A stretch of DNA of 36,137 bases from Bacillus norwichensis (GCF_014836955.1 NZ_JACSPV010000043.1:1-36137); one strand, 5' to 3'. Counted from the first letter of the stretch, positions 24,591 to 32,063 are shown. Numbers and translations are program-made. Notes: generated by a model from the letters alone, not told the origin.

Positions 24591-25844
24591 CTATATTCTG
24601 CTTACTTCACGTTCATATAAAGGGAACCGCGAGGATATCCCCTTTACCTTATCTCTCATTTTTTCCTGTATTTCCGAACGTCTAGGATTTTTTAAAGTCT
24701 GTGCTATGATGCCTGCAATTAACTTCATTTCCTCTGGGCCCATACCTCTTGTTGTCACTGCAGGTGTTCCGATACGAATCCCGCTTGTTACCAACGGACT
24801 TGTTGTATCAAAAGGAATTATGTTTTTATTAACGGTAATTCCAATGTCATCAAGTAATTGCTGAGCCTCTTTCCCAGTCACCCCTATGTTGCGTAGATCA
24901 AGAAGAATTAGATGGTTATCAGTTCCCCCAGAGATAACTGTTAGATCTTCTGCCATTAATGCTTCTGCTAATATTTTGGCGTTTTGAACGACGCGCTCCA
25001 TGTATGTTTTAAACTCGGGCTTGGCGTTTTCTCCAAAAGTAACAGCTTTCGCTGCAATCATATGCATGAGTGGACCACCTTGAGTTGTTGGAAAGACCGC
25101 TTTGTCAATGGCCCGGGCCCATGATTTGCGACATAAAATAACTCCTCCTCTCGGTCCGCGCAGTGTTTTATGAGTTGTTGTCGTTACAAAGTCGGCATAG
25201 GAAACTGGGCTTGGGTGCAAACCTGCTGCAACGATTCCTGCGATGTGAGCCATATCCACGAGGAACAATGCGCCTACTTCTTCTGCAATCTGAGCAAATG
25301 GCTCGAAGTCAATCATCCGCGGATAAGCGCTAGCCCCTACGACAACCATTCGTGGCTTATGTTTGTGAGCTAATTTCCGTACCTCATCAAAATCGATGCG
25401 AAAGGTTTTATCATTCACCCCATATGGGATAAAGTTATACATTTTTCCAGAAGCGTTGACAGGGCTTCCATGCGTCAAATGCCCTCCATGTGATAGATCC
25501 ATGCCGAGAATCGTATCACCGAACTCTACTGCAGCAAAATATACCGCCATGTTCGCCTGGGCCCCTGAATGGGGTTGCACATTGGCATGCTCTGCACAGA
25601 ACAGCTCCTTAACCCTTTGTCTGGCCAACTCTTCTACGATATCCACGTAATCGCAACCGCCATAATATCTATTCCCTGGGTAGCCTTCCGCATATTTATT
25701 GGTTAAGACTGTCCCCATCGCTTCTAACACCGCCTCACTTACAAAGTTTTCAGAAGCAATTAGTTCTAACTTATTTCGTTGCCGTATAAGTTCTAAATTG
25801 ACAGTAGTTGCTATAGCGGGATCTTGTTTAAGTAGATCTTTCAT
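24591..25844 (-). CDS. glyA: Serine hydroxymethyltransferase
   Basis: 417 residues, family length. It interconverts serine and glycine with tetrahydrofolate, using PLP. Seen: [71 protein letters not shown] and the PLP lysine Lys226 in [29 protein letters not shown] near the end. The start is the ATG at 25844, eight bases after AAAGGAG; the in-frame upward extension to 25961 overlaps the promoter. It is outside the rpiB-glyA-upp context typical of Bacillus glyA, so probably a second copy. Its promoter (25933-25961) and LysR-type box point to control by the local LysR. The leader carries a CCTGTTG / CAACAGG hairpin (25882-25909). Confidence 0.95.
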   Translation of the reverse strand: MKDLLKQDPAIATTVNLELIRQRNKLELIASENFVSEAVLEAMGTVLTNKYAEGYPGNRYYGGCDYVDIVEELARQRVKELFCAEHANVQPHSGAQANMAVYFAAVEFGDTILGMDLSHGGHLTHGSPVNASGKMYNFIPYGVNDKTFRIDFDEVRKLAHKHKPRMVVVGASAYPRMIDFEPFAQIAEEVGALFLVDMAHIAGIVAAGLHPSPVSYADFVTTTTHKTLRGPRGGVILCRKSWARAIDKAVFPTTQGGPLMHMIAAKAVTFGENAKPEFKTYMERVVQNAKILAEALMAEDLTVISGGTDNHLILLDLRNIGVTGKEAQQLLDDIGITVNKNIIPFDTTSPLVTSGIRIGTPAVTTRGMGPEEMKLIAGIIAQTLKNPRRSEIQEKMRDKVKGISSRFPLYEREVSRI

Positions 25845-25932
25845 ACTATCATTCTCCTTTGATAAGTGGCTTTGGCATTTCCCTGTTGGCTGAAACCTAC
25901 AACAACAGGCTATGATACCCTCATCGCGATTT

Positions 25933-25961
25933 AGTATAAATCGCAGAAAATGATTAATCAA
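25933..25961 (-). promoter_or_regulatory. Predicted glyA promoter
   Basis: Minus strand TTGATT (25956-25961), 17-base spacer, TATACT (25933-25938). Expected start near 25926, giving a leader of about 80 bases. Confidence 0.65.
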
Positions 25962-25979
25962 TCTAATAAACCATATTGT

Positions 25980-26002
25980 TTCGATAGGTAAATACTATAA
26001 TG
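25980..26002 (-). promoter_or_regulatory. LysR-type box upstream of glyA
   Basis: Minus strand CATTATAG-TATTTAC-CTATCGAA; the ATAG-N7-CTAT core is intact. The centre at 25991 lies 65 bases from the predicted start. Confidence 0.65.
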
Positions 26003-26135
26003 AAAAGCACTATCATCTTTAACTATTTCTTAGCTCGCTCATTCATGAAAAAAATAGCGAAGAGTCAAAATTTCTTCCCTACCACTCCATTTCTATTGAT
26101 TTTACATACGAATCTTTACCATTATCCTTTTGCAT

Positions 26136-26158
26136 AATGATAGGAATATCCTATTGAA
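26136..26158 (+). promoter_or_regulatory. LysR-type box upstream of the aminotransferase
   Basis: AATGATAG-GAATATC-CTATTGAA; the distal half is identical to the serC-lysR site and ATAG-N7-CTAT is intact. Centre about 65 bases upstream of the predicted start near 26212. Confidence 0.65.
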
Positions 26159-26176
26159 ATGATATAGATTATTAGA

Positions 26177-26205
26177 TTGTATAATTTTTCACTTCAAATT
26201 AAACT
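26177..26205 (+). promoter_or_regulatory. Predicted aminotransferase promoter
   Basis: TTGTAT (26177-26182), 17-base spacer, TAAACT (26200-26205). Both hexamers are imperfect, as expected for an activator-dependent promoter. An alternative -10, TATAAT at 26180-26185, has no well-spaced -35. Confidence 0.45.
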
Positions 26206-26268
26206 AAATGTGGCAATACCGCTATATTTCCACATTTTTATACAACTTTGAAGAGGAGGAGTTCAAAT

Positions 26269-27591
26269 ATGAGCACCGAAATATTAAGGCAAGAATTAGT
26301 TGAATTGGACAAGAAATATTTTATTCATCCGACATCTTCTTTACAGGATCAGCAAGAAAACGGTCCTGGTATTATTTTTGATAAAGCGGAGGGTGTTTAT
26401 GTTACAGATGTTAATGGAAAGAAATATCTTGAAGGTATGGCTTCCCTTTGGAATGTAAACATTGGATATGGCCGTAAGGAGATTGCTGAAGCAGCAAAAG
26501 AGCAACTTGAAAAATGTGCGTACGTTTCAAGTTTTACTGGCTTGAGTAACGAACCTGCTATTCGTCTTGCTGCTAAAGTTGCCGAAATAACGCCTGGTGA
26601 TTTAAATAGCGTATTCTTCACTTCCGGCGGCTCTGAATCAAACGATTCAGCATATAAGTTTGTCCGCCACTACTGGAAAGTGAAAGGAAAGCCTGAAAAG
26701 ACAAAAATTATTGCTCGTGAAAGAGCATATCATGGAGTTGCATCTGGTTCCACAAGTGCCACCGGAATCAAATCATTCCATGAGTTTACTACATCACTAG
26801 CACCTGGGTTCGTGCATATTGATCCGGATGATCCGGATGCTTTTAGAAAAGTAATTGAAGAAGAAGGAGCAGATACCATCGCGGCATTCCTAACTGAGCC
26901 TATTCAAGGAGCGGGCGGAGTAAATTTTCCCAAAGAAGGATACTTAAAGGAAATCCGTAAAATCTGTGATGAATATGATATCTTGTTCATTGCTGATGAA
27001 GTAATCAGCGGTTTTGGGCGTACAGGAAAAATGTTCGCTTGTGAACACTATGATATAGTTCCAGATGTAATGATAATGGCTAAAGGTATTTCCAGCGGTT
27101 ATATTCAATTAGGTGCAGTTGTGTTACGTGAGCACATACATCAAGATTTAATTAAATACTCCAAAGGCGTATTGATGCATGGACTGACTTATAGCGGTCA
27201 CCCAACAGCTTGCGCCGTTGGTTTGAAAAACATTGAAATTATGGAAAATGAAAACATGGTAGAGAATTCCAAGGTAATGGGAGACCTTCTAGCAAGCAAA
27301 TTAAAAGAGCTTCAAAAAGAAACTGATATCGTCGGTGAAGTGCGTCACCTTGGATTAGTTGGTGCAATTGAACTTGTTAAAAATCAGGAAACTGGCGAAC
27401 GTTTCAAGGAAAAAGTCTCTGTAAAAGTTGTAGCTATAGCAAGAGAACGCGGATTGATCTTGCGTAACGTTGTATACTGGGATAAAGATACAATTGTTTA
27501 TGCTCCTCCGCTTTGCATCAATGAAAAAGAAATTAACGAATTTGTGGATATCCTTAAAGGTGCAATTTTTGAGGTACAAACATCACTATAA
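26269..27591 (+). CDS. Class III (omega-amino acid:pyruvate type) aminotransferase
   Basis: 440 residues. Class III fold type I PLP enzyme: GMASLWNVNIGYGRKEI near 57-72, FFTSGGSESNDSAYK (PLP phosphate loop) near 117-130, RAYHG, TEPIQGAGG, Asp243 in FIADEVISGFGRTG, PLP lysine Lys272 in MAKGISSGY, and GLTYSGHPTACA. Overall it resembles taurine:pyruvate / beta-alanine:pyruvate aminotransferases and relatives; the true donor is unknown. GAGGAGGAG precedes the ATG at 26269; the TTG seven codons earlier precedes that ribosome binding site and is rejected. Single gene with terminator at 27608-27633. A LysR-type box and a weak promoter precede it. Confidence 0.92.
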   Translation: MSTEILRQELVELDKKYFIHPTSSLQDQQENGPGIIFDKAEGVYVTDVNGKKYLEGMASLWNVNIGYGRKEIAEAAKEQLEKCAYVSSFTGLSNEPAIRLAAKVAEITPGDLNSVFFTSGGSESNDSAYKFVRHYWKVKGKPEKTKIIARERAYHGVASGSTSATGIKSFHEFTTSLAPGFVHIDPDDPDAFRKVIEEEGADTIAAFLTEPIQGAGGVNFPKEGYLKEIRKICDEYDILFIADEVISGFGRTGKMFACEHYDIVPDVMIMAKGISSGYIQLGAVVLREHIHQDLIKYSKGVLMHGLTYSGHPTACAVGLKNIEIMENENMVENSKVMGDLLASKLKELQKETDIVGEVRHLGLVGAIELVKNQETGERFKEKVSVKVVAIARERGLILRNVVYWDKDTIVYAPPLCINEKEINEFVDILKGAIFEVQTSL

Positions 27592-27607
27592 TTTTCAGAT
27601 TAAAAAA

Positions 27608-27633
27608 AGCGGGCTATCATAGCCGCTCTTTTT
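27608..27633 (+). terminator. Terminator after the aminotransferase
   Basis: AGCGGGCTA / TAGCCGCT with one bulged G and a three-base loop, followed by CTTTTT; begins 17 bases after the stop. Confidence 0.8.
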
Positions 27634-27700
27634 CATTTCTCACAGTTTTCTAGGAAGGGAGGGGCATCGCAAAAGAACATGACCTGTAGTAAGATTGAAT

Positions 27701-27723
27701 GATTATAGCTTAATCCTATCGTT
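27701..27723 (+). promoter_or_regulatory. LysR-type box upstream of the cupin gene
   Basis: GATTATAG-CTTAATC-CTATCGTT, with ATAG-N7-CTAT intact. The centre lies about 64 bases upstream of the start predicted from the promoter at 27742-27769. Confidence 0.55.
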
Positions 27724-27741
27724 TTCATAAAAATAATTGAA

Positions 27742-27769
27742 TTGATTAATGAAAATAGACAATTATACT
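27742..27769 (+). promoter_or_regulatory. Predicted promoter with long leader to the cupin gene
   Basis: TTGATT (27742-27747), 16-base spacer, TATACT (27764-27769). Expected start near 27776, leaving about 295 bases before the cupin ATG. The leader holds the dyad TACCTAC-N12-GTAGGTA (27822-27847) and a possible 14-codon frame starting at TTG 27950 after AAGGAG. Confidence 0.45.
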
Positions 27770-28071
27770 GATATATAAAGAACAAATTTGAGTTTTATCA
27801 AAAAAGTGCCTCCTAGTACAGTACCTACAGACAGTCCATCGTAGGTAATTAAGTCATATTTACTCCGTGTATACATCGGGACTAAGGAATGTGTGGATGA
27901 ACCTCTTAAAGACAGAAGCGAGAACCGGCAAGGCAGGAAGGAGTGATATTTGAATACCTTAAATATTTGGATCTCTCGTTTTAATAATCAATAGACAGGT
28001 GGATGAGAATTTCGAGAAGACAAAGGCACCTTGAAGAAAAATTTTACATTATCCAAGGAGGGACAAGAGCA

Positions 28072-28590
28072 ATGAGCAAAGAAAGAACAGAAATAATGTC
28101 TGTATCAGAATTCCGCAAGAAAGCTATGAAGTCAAGGATGCGCCCAGCCGTATGGAAATGGGAAGATATATATCCTAAGCTTAAGAAGACAGTAGCTTCA
28201 CCAGAGAAAGGCCGCGGCACCATTTCTCTAGTGCATAAAGATACAGGTGACGCATACGGGGTATCCCCTACTCTTAATGTTATAGTCCAGGTTTTTAAGC
28301 CTGGAGTACATGAACACGCACATCGTCATTCAAATGTTGCACTCTTTTTTGTTTTTCAAGGCCAAGGATATAGTATCATTGATGAAGAAATAATTGAGTG
28401 GAAAAAAGGCGACCTTGTATTAGCTCCTTCTTGGTCAAAACATGAGCATTGCAATACGTCTGATACAGAAGACGCTATTCTTATCACATTCCAAGATGTC
28501 CCTCATGTCAGTAGCTTGGGAGCATGGTTTTTCGAAGAGCCCATCGGAGAAATGCCTAGTCATATGGTGGGAGAACCCCTAGACTCTTAG
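28072..28590 (+). CDS. Cupin-domain protein
   Basis: 172 residues. The cupin barrel is at about 75-150: motif 1 VFKPGVHEHAHRHSNVALFFVFQGQGYSIID supplies metal-binding His residues (H-x-H-x-x-H spacing and a later Gln/Glu), motif 2 is KKGDLVLAPSWSKHEHCN. It resembles one half of gentisate-dioxygenase-like cupins, but a full dioxygenase would be about twice as long, so role and substrate are open. The frame opens at 28003, but AAGGAGGGACAAGAGCA directly precedes the ATG at 28072. Single gene with a possible terminator at 28742-28770. A LysR-type box lies 350 bases upstream. Confidence 0.85.
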   Translation: MSKERTEIMSVSEFRKKAMKSRMRPAVWKWEDIYPKLKKTVASPEKGRGTISLVHKDTGDAYGVSPTLNVIVQVFKPGVHEHAHRHSNVALFFVFQGQGYSIIDEEIIEWKKGDLVLAPSWSKHEHCNTSDTEDAILITFQDVPHVSSLGAWFFEEPIGEMPSHMVGEPLDS

Positions 28591-28741
28591 TAATAGGATC
28601 ATTATGCAATCGCTGTAGTGGATTTATATAAAAGGTAACATGTTTTGTAAATTCACGAGTCAGATAATCTCACTAGCACTAGTTCTAGATCTAATCGGTA
28701 GGAGTAGGGTGACTAAATTCTGACCTCAGTAAGCGTCAAAT

Positions 28742-28770
28742 AATCCCCACCTGTTTTTCAGATGGGGATT
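28742..28770 (+). terminator. Possible terminator downstream of the cupin gene
   Basis: AATCCCCACCTG / CAGATGGGGATT around TTTTT, one C-A mismatch in the stem, followed by TCATATATGTTTTATTT. It lies 150 bases beyond the cupin stop. Confidence 0.5.
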
Positions 28771-28794
28771 TCATATATGTTTTATTTAGATTTA

Positions 28795-28923
28795 TCAAGA
28801 ACCGACATTCCTGTGGAAGTGTTGAGGTTTCATCATAAAAAGACTTCCCAAAATATCACCCAAGAGAGGTTCAAATGTAGGTAATTCACCATCAACAGAT
28901 AATTTCTTCAACCCTTGTGACAT
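28795..28923 (-). pseudogene. Unidentified 42-codon remnant
   Basis: Minus-strand frame MSQGLKKLSVDGELPTFEPL followed by LGDILGSLFMMKPQHFHRNVGS. Protein-like composition, no ribosome binding site, family unknown. It lies on the same strand as 29036-29215 and may be another part of the same decayed gene. Confidence 0.3.
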
Positions 28924-29035
28924 ATCATAGATTTTTTAAAACGTCTTTTATCGAAAAAGTCCGTATTTAAGACAAAATCATTTTTATATCCTCTCATTTA
29001 TAAACGATTCCTCGACCATATCCATTGCAACTTTT

Positions 29036-29215
29036 TCACGAACATTTCTTAACATGTGGACCACACTTTGGACAGTGCAAATTCACTCCATTCCAAATAT
29101 CGGTATCATTGCACTCCACATATTTTCCTGTGATGTACGGATCATGGAACAACAGCGGAAATTGCTTCCCCTTTTTTAAAAAAAGAACGCATTTATACCC
29201 CTTCTTTTTCAGCAA
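29036..29215 (-). pseudogene. Unidentified Cys-rich remnant
   Basis: 59 open codons ending WNGVNLHCPKCGPHVKKCS-stop; the C-P-K-C-G knuckle is zinc-ribbon-like. Upstream the reading continues only after a frame change (WERLIAEKEG), so the gene is broken at its 5' side. Family not recognised. Confidence 0.4.
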
Positions 29216-29392
29216 TCAAACGTTCCCACAACTATCCTTACACCTTGATCCACAAGGCTCCAATAAGGAAGCAAAGCTCATGTCGAAAAACAAAAAATAA
29301 TATTTTTCAAAAATGTATTTTAGGTATTTGCAAACAAAATAAATTTTTGTATTATATGGGTAGATATTCAAAAAAAAGAATACATCTCATAA

Positions 29393-29467
29393 TTGAGGGA
29401 AGGCAAATGGTGCGCCACCAGTCCTGTTTCTGACTGGTCTTAGTGGGTTCGATTCCCACCCCGAAAT
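29393..29467 (+). ncRNA. tRNA-like element, copy 2
   Basis: The sequence folds as a near-cloverleaf: acceptor TTGAGGG with CCCGAAA (five of seven pairs, with a tandem G-A/A-G in the middle), AA linker, D arm GGC-AAATGGTGC-GCC, an enlarged 20-base anticodon arm CCAGTC-CTGTTTCT-GACTGG (six-pair stem, eight-base loop), five-base variable loop and a perfect T arm GTGGG-TTCGATT-CCCAC. The oversized anticodon arm means it is not a standard tRNA. Bacillus cereus is known to make a pseudo-tRNA (tRNA-Other) that can be charged; relation to this one is untested. It lies 72 bases upstream of the GNAT start, on the same strand. Confidence 0.6.
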
Positions 29468-29528
29468 TTTTTATGCAAGTTTAAAAAATTTCGAGGGCAG
29501 GATCGAATGCCGACCTGCCCTGTGCAGG
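29462..29528 (+). promoter_or_regulatory. Leader hairpins between tRNA-like element and GNAT gene
   Basis: Hairpin A pairs CGAAATTTTTT (29462-29472) with AAAAAATTTCG (29483-29493) and competes with the acceptor stem of the tRNA-like fold. Hairpin B pairs GGGCAGG (29495-29501) with CCTGCCC (29514-29520), extended inside by TCG / CGA. The CCTGC of hairpin B can instead pair with GCAGG at 29524-29528, which overlaps the AGGAGGG ribosome binding site. This layout could switch translation. Confidence 0.45.
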
Positions 29529-29538
29529 AGGGATTCAG

Positions 29539-30105
29539 ATGATGCTCAAGAAACGTGAAGTAAATGGGCATGAATGCCGGATTTTGTTTGATTTGATGAC
29601 GCACCCTGATGTCTTCCCTTACGTACGTCAGAAAGCATCTTCGTACGATGAGTTTGTCTTTTTAACAAAGCAAACTATTGAAGCAGAAGAACGTGGCGAA
29701 TTGATCTCAAGGACCATTCTTGATGAGTGGGAAAATCCAATTGGCACCATTAGTCTTTTTGATATCAACTCAAAAAGCGGATTTTTGGGAACATGGATTG
29801 GCAAGCCATTTCACGGAAAAGGTTATAATCATATAGCGAAGGAAAACTTTTTTCAGGAATTATTTTTCGAGAATGACATTGAAACAGTTTTTTTACGAAT
29901 CCGCAAAGAAAACATTCGGTCGAAAAAAGCAGCGGAAAAGCTCCCGTATACCATTTTAGCCACTGAAACAAGACGTGAACTTTATAATCAATTGAACAGC
30001 GGCGGATATGTGTATGACCTCTATGAGGTGCCAAAAGATTTATACACGATGGCGATAATTCGCAACTCCACAGTTGAAGAAGAGACACAGTCACTGGAGG
30101 CTTAA
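29539..30105 (+). CDS. GNAT N-acetyltransferase
   Basis: 188 residues. GNAT features: DEWENPIGTISLFDINSKSGFLGTWIGKPFHGKGYNHIAKENFFQEL, where KPFHGKGYN is the acetyl-CoA binding motif A at about 88-96, followed by FENDIETVFLRIRKENIRSKKAAEKL. AGGAGGG lies six bases before ATG 29539; a second ATG follows immediately. The substrate is unknown. Single gene with a strong terminator at 30159-30187. Its leader carries the tRNA-like element and two hairpins, which makes RNA-level control plausible. Confidence 0.85.
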   Translation: MMLKKREVNGHECRILFDLMTHPDVFPYVRQKASSYDEFVFLTKQTIEAEERGELISRTILDEWENPIGTISLFDINSKSGFLGTWIGKPFHGKGYNHIAKENFFQELFFENDIETVFLRIRKENIRSKKAAEKLPYTILATETRRELYNQLNSGGYVYDLYEVPKDLYTMAIIRNSTVEEETQSLEA

Positions 30106-30158
30106 TCGAATAAAAAACAATTGAAAAGGGATATCTAAAAAGCTCTTAAAATAATGAA

Positions 30159-30187
30159 CAACCGAAGGAAAACTATTCCTTCGGTTG
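30159..30187 (+). terminator. Terminator after the GNAT gene
   Basis: Perfect 12-bp stem CAACCGAAGGAA / TTCCTTCGGTTG with loop AACTA, followed by ATTTTG, 53 bases after the stop. Confidence 0.75.
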
Positions 30188-30301
30188 ATTTTGTGGTTGA
30201 GTTATCTCACCGGAAGTCACCATTTTTAAAGGAAGCTCTTAGGTTGGGATCTTTCACGGTTCAACAAAGAACAGGCACTTGCCTTTCTGGACATTCCCTC
30301 C

Positions 30302-30463
30302 TTATTTCTCCTCCTTTTTTTCCTCTGCTTCTATCAATTCATTGTACAGATTTCTCACAACATATATTTTAAATAATTCCAGCTTCTTTTTCTTTTCTGG
30401 GTGAAAACGGATGCCTCTTTCTTTCAATTGCGCAATATACCATCCCTTCGAATAAATGTGCAT
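30302..30463 (-). CDS. DUF2639 small protein (YflJ-like)
   Basis: 53 residues: MHIYSKGWYIAQLKERGIRF then HPEKKKKLELFKIYVVRNLYNELIEAEEKKEEK. The SKGWY-x-x-x-LK-x-x-G-I-x-x-HP and LELxKxYxVRNLY pattern is that of the short DUF2639 proteins of Bacillus. GGGGGAG lies seven bases before the ATG at 30463. Function unknown; members are limited to spore formers as far as I recall. It overlaps no other credible gene. Confidence 0.75.
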   Translation of the reverse strand: MHIYSKGWYIAQLKERGIRFHPEKKKKLELFKIYVVRNLYNELIEAEEKKEEK

Positions 30464-30561
30464 TTATTCTTCTCCCCCTTTTCACATGCCAATTATCATA
30501 TGAAAGGAGCGGGGAGATGTTGCTTGTCTATTTGTGTGGGAGCGAAAGATCAAACGCGCAG

Positions 30562-30605
30562 TGGCTTTAACTTCATTCAGCAGAAGCTGAATGAAGTTAA
30601 AGCCA
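30562..30605. repeat. Perfect 20-bp-arm palindrome
   Basis: TGGCTTTAACTTCATTCAGC and its exact complement around AGAA, 44 bases in total. The arm shares TTTAACTT-ATTCAGC with the repeat at 23928-24034. No T tract, and no gene ends here, so it is more like an element end or fold-back unit than a terminator. Confidence 0.75.
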
Positions 30606-30676
30606 ACCAAAGAACCAAAGATATACAGACATTATATATTCTTCGGCATCCACCTCTTTTCAAAAAAAAGCAAAAA

Positions 30677-30717
30677 AGCAGGTGGAGAAAATAGTCAGTC
30701 CTTTTTCTCCACCTGCT
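30677..30717. terminator. Strong terminator of the CAP-protein gene
   Basis: AGCAGGTGGAGAAAA pairs with TTTTCTCCACCTGCT (15 bp). On the minus strand TTTTTTGCTTTTTTTTG follows. It begins 36 bases beyond the stop at 30753. Confidence 0.85.
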
Positions 30718-30752
30718 TTATTTTAGGAACTTTTAAGACAGTTCCACATTTA

Positions 30753-31463
30753 TTATTTTCCGATGAATTGTTGTGTCCAGTAATTTCCTTCCGCTACATA
30801 TCCCACACCGATATGAGTGAAATCTTTGCTCATGATGTTTTCACGGTGGCCAGAGCTGTTCATCCATGCATTAACAACTTCCTCAGGTGTGCGCTGTCCT
30901 TGTGCAATGTTCTCACCTGCAGCGCTGTAGCTGATACCGAATTTTTTCATCATATCAAATGGTGATCCGTATGTTGGGCTATTATGATCAAAATAGTTGT
31001 TTGCAGACATGTCTCTGGATTTTTCACGAGCCACTTTGCTTAATTCTGCATCGACTTTAAGTGGAGCAAGTCCATTTTTAGCTCTTTCCGCATTAGTCAA
31101 TTCAACTACTTTTTGCTCATATTCGCTTAACTGGCTATTTTGCTGCTCTGCTGGCTTTTGTTCCTCTTTTTGAGACTCCTGTGGGTTAGTAGGAGCCGGT
31201 TTTTCTGCTGGTTTTTCAACTTGTTCTGGTGCTGGCTTTTCAGCTTGCTGTTTATCTTTATTGCTTTGATTATTTTTCCAATTAGGATTTTTGGAAGCAA
31301 ATTGCTTGCAAAAATCATTAAAGTTTTGAAAATCTCCAGCTTGATAATAATACACCTTTACATTTGGTTGAGCTTGATCTGGCTGCGCTGCGCTAGCTTG
31401 TCCCGCTATAGGTGCGGCTAAAATTCCCAACGCTGCTGCTGTAGAAATAATTGATTTTTTCAT
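30753..31463 (-). CDS. Secreted CAP-domain (SCP/PR1, YkwD-like) protein
   Basis: 236 residues. Signal peptide 1-26 (MKKSIISTAAALGILAAPIAGQASA-A). Residues about 30-110 are a Pro/Gln/Lys/Glu-rich linker with PAEKPAP-type repeats. The CAP domain at about 112-236 reads EYEQKVVELTNAERAKNGLAPLKVDAELSKVAREKSRDMSANNYFDHNSPTYGSPFDMMKKFGISYSAAGENIAQG and ends SGHRENIMSKDFTHIGVGYVAEGNYWTQQFIGK, with the cavity His and Glu residues (FDH, GEN, GHREN). The domain is common in Bacillus cell-surface and spore-associated proteins of unclear activity. GGGAGGAAAAAA precedes the ATG. Single gene with a strong terminator. Confidence 0.9.
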   Translation of the reverse strand: MKKSIISTAAALGILAAPIAGQASAAQPDQAQPNVKVYYYQAGDFQNFNDFCKQFASKNPNWKNNQSNKDKQQAEKPAPEQVEKPAEKPAPTNPQESQKEEQKPAEQQNSQLSEYEQKVVELTNAERAKNGLAPLKVDAELSKVAREKSRDMSANNYFDHNSPTYGSPFDMMKKFGISYSAAGENIAQGQRTPEEVVNAWMNSSGHRENIMSKDFTHIGVGYVAEGNYWTQQFIGK

Positions 31464-31820
31464 TTCATTTTTTCCTCCCTGTCTTTTTCTGTTTTCATAG
31501 TATCATAGGGTTTTTGTAATATTTGCGGGAGGAAATTCCAATTTCAAAGCATATTTTTCCTTACATCTATTTATAGAGCTGAAGGTTGATATTATGCGAT
31601 ATTTTAAGAGAAAGAGAAATAACTTACATTGCCAATGCTGGAAAAATCCTGTATTGACAGTTAAAACTTTCTATATATTCACGGTTGACAAATGTTGAAA
31701 CAGGCACAGTTTGTAACATATATTACGATGTTATTTCAATTGTAAGCGTAATGTAAGCAAGATTAACTTTTTTAATAAAATCAGTAATGCTTGGTTATTC
31801 TTAATAAAAAGGAGGTCATC
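31464..31820. other. Divergent intergenic region
   Basis: Separates the CAP gene (minus) from the zinc-ribbon gene (plus). It holds the plus-strand promoter at 31695-31724; no further gene seen. Confidence 0.5.
31695..31724 (+). promoter_or_regulatory. Predicted promoter of the zinc-ribbon gene
   Basis: TTGAAA (31695-31700), 18-base spacer, TATATT (31719-31724), about 97 bases before the ATG. A TTGACA at 31684-31689 has no good -10 partner. Confidence 0.45.
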
Positions 31821-32063
31821 ATGAGCACAAAATATCGCTGTCCCAACTGCAAAACAAACCGAACACGGTTCAATATCGTTGAACAAATCGTTTCTGCAGT
31901 AAAATTGAATCCAGATACGGGTGAAATTGTAGAAAAATATGAATCAATGGAGGAGGCAGGTCCCTTTCACGCGCATTATAATGGCCCTGAAAGAAGGATA
32001 CAATGCGGTTCATGTGGTTTAATTGAGGATGAAAGAACTTTCGCGAAATATGGTGAACAATGA
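31821..32063 (+). CDS. Small zinc-ribbon protein
   Basis: 80 residues with two cysteine pairs: CPNC at positions 7-10 and CGSC near 63-66, which can build one zinc ribbon around a central segment (IVEQIVSAVKLNPDTGEIVEKYESMEEAG). GGAGGTCATC lies directly before the ATG at 31821; the ten upstream codons of the longer frame lack a start signal. Terminator at 32114-32153. No named family; role in nucleic acid or protein binding is only a guess. Confidence 0.8.
   Translation: MSTKYRCPNCKTNRTRFNIVEQIVSAVKLNPDTGEIVEKYESMEEAGPFHAHYNGPERRIQCGSCGLIEDERTFAKYGEQ

Larger units (their letters stand above)
28591..29392. other. Degenerate stretch between cupin gene and tRNA-like element
   Basis: Holds a terminator-like hairpin and two minus-strand protein remnants listed separately, otherwise AT-rich DNA without a supportable gene. 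Confidence 0.5.

Noticed and set aside
25882-25944. Glycine or ZTP (pfl) riboswitch in front of glyA.
   Set aside because: Hairpins exist, but none of the conserved core motifs of glycine or ZTP riboswitches are present, and one hairpin overlaps the -10 box.
25845-25961. In-frame upstream extension of glyA with three consecutive Cys codons, tempting as a Cys attenuator linked to tRNA-Cys.
   Set aside because: It is in frame with glyA without a stop, its TTG start has no ribosome binding site, and most of it lies in or before the predicted promoter, so it would not be transcribed.
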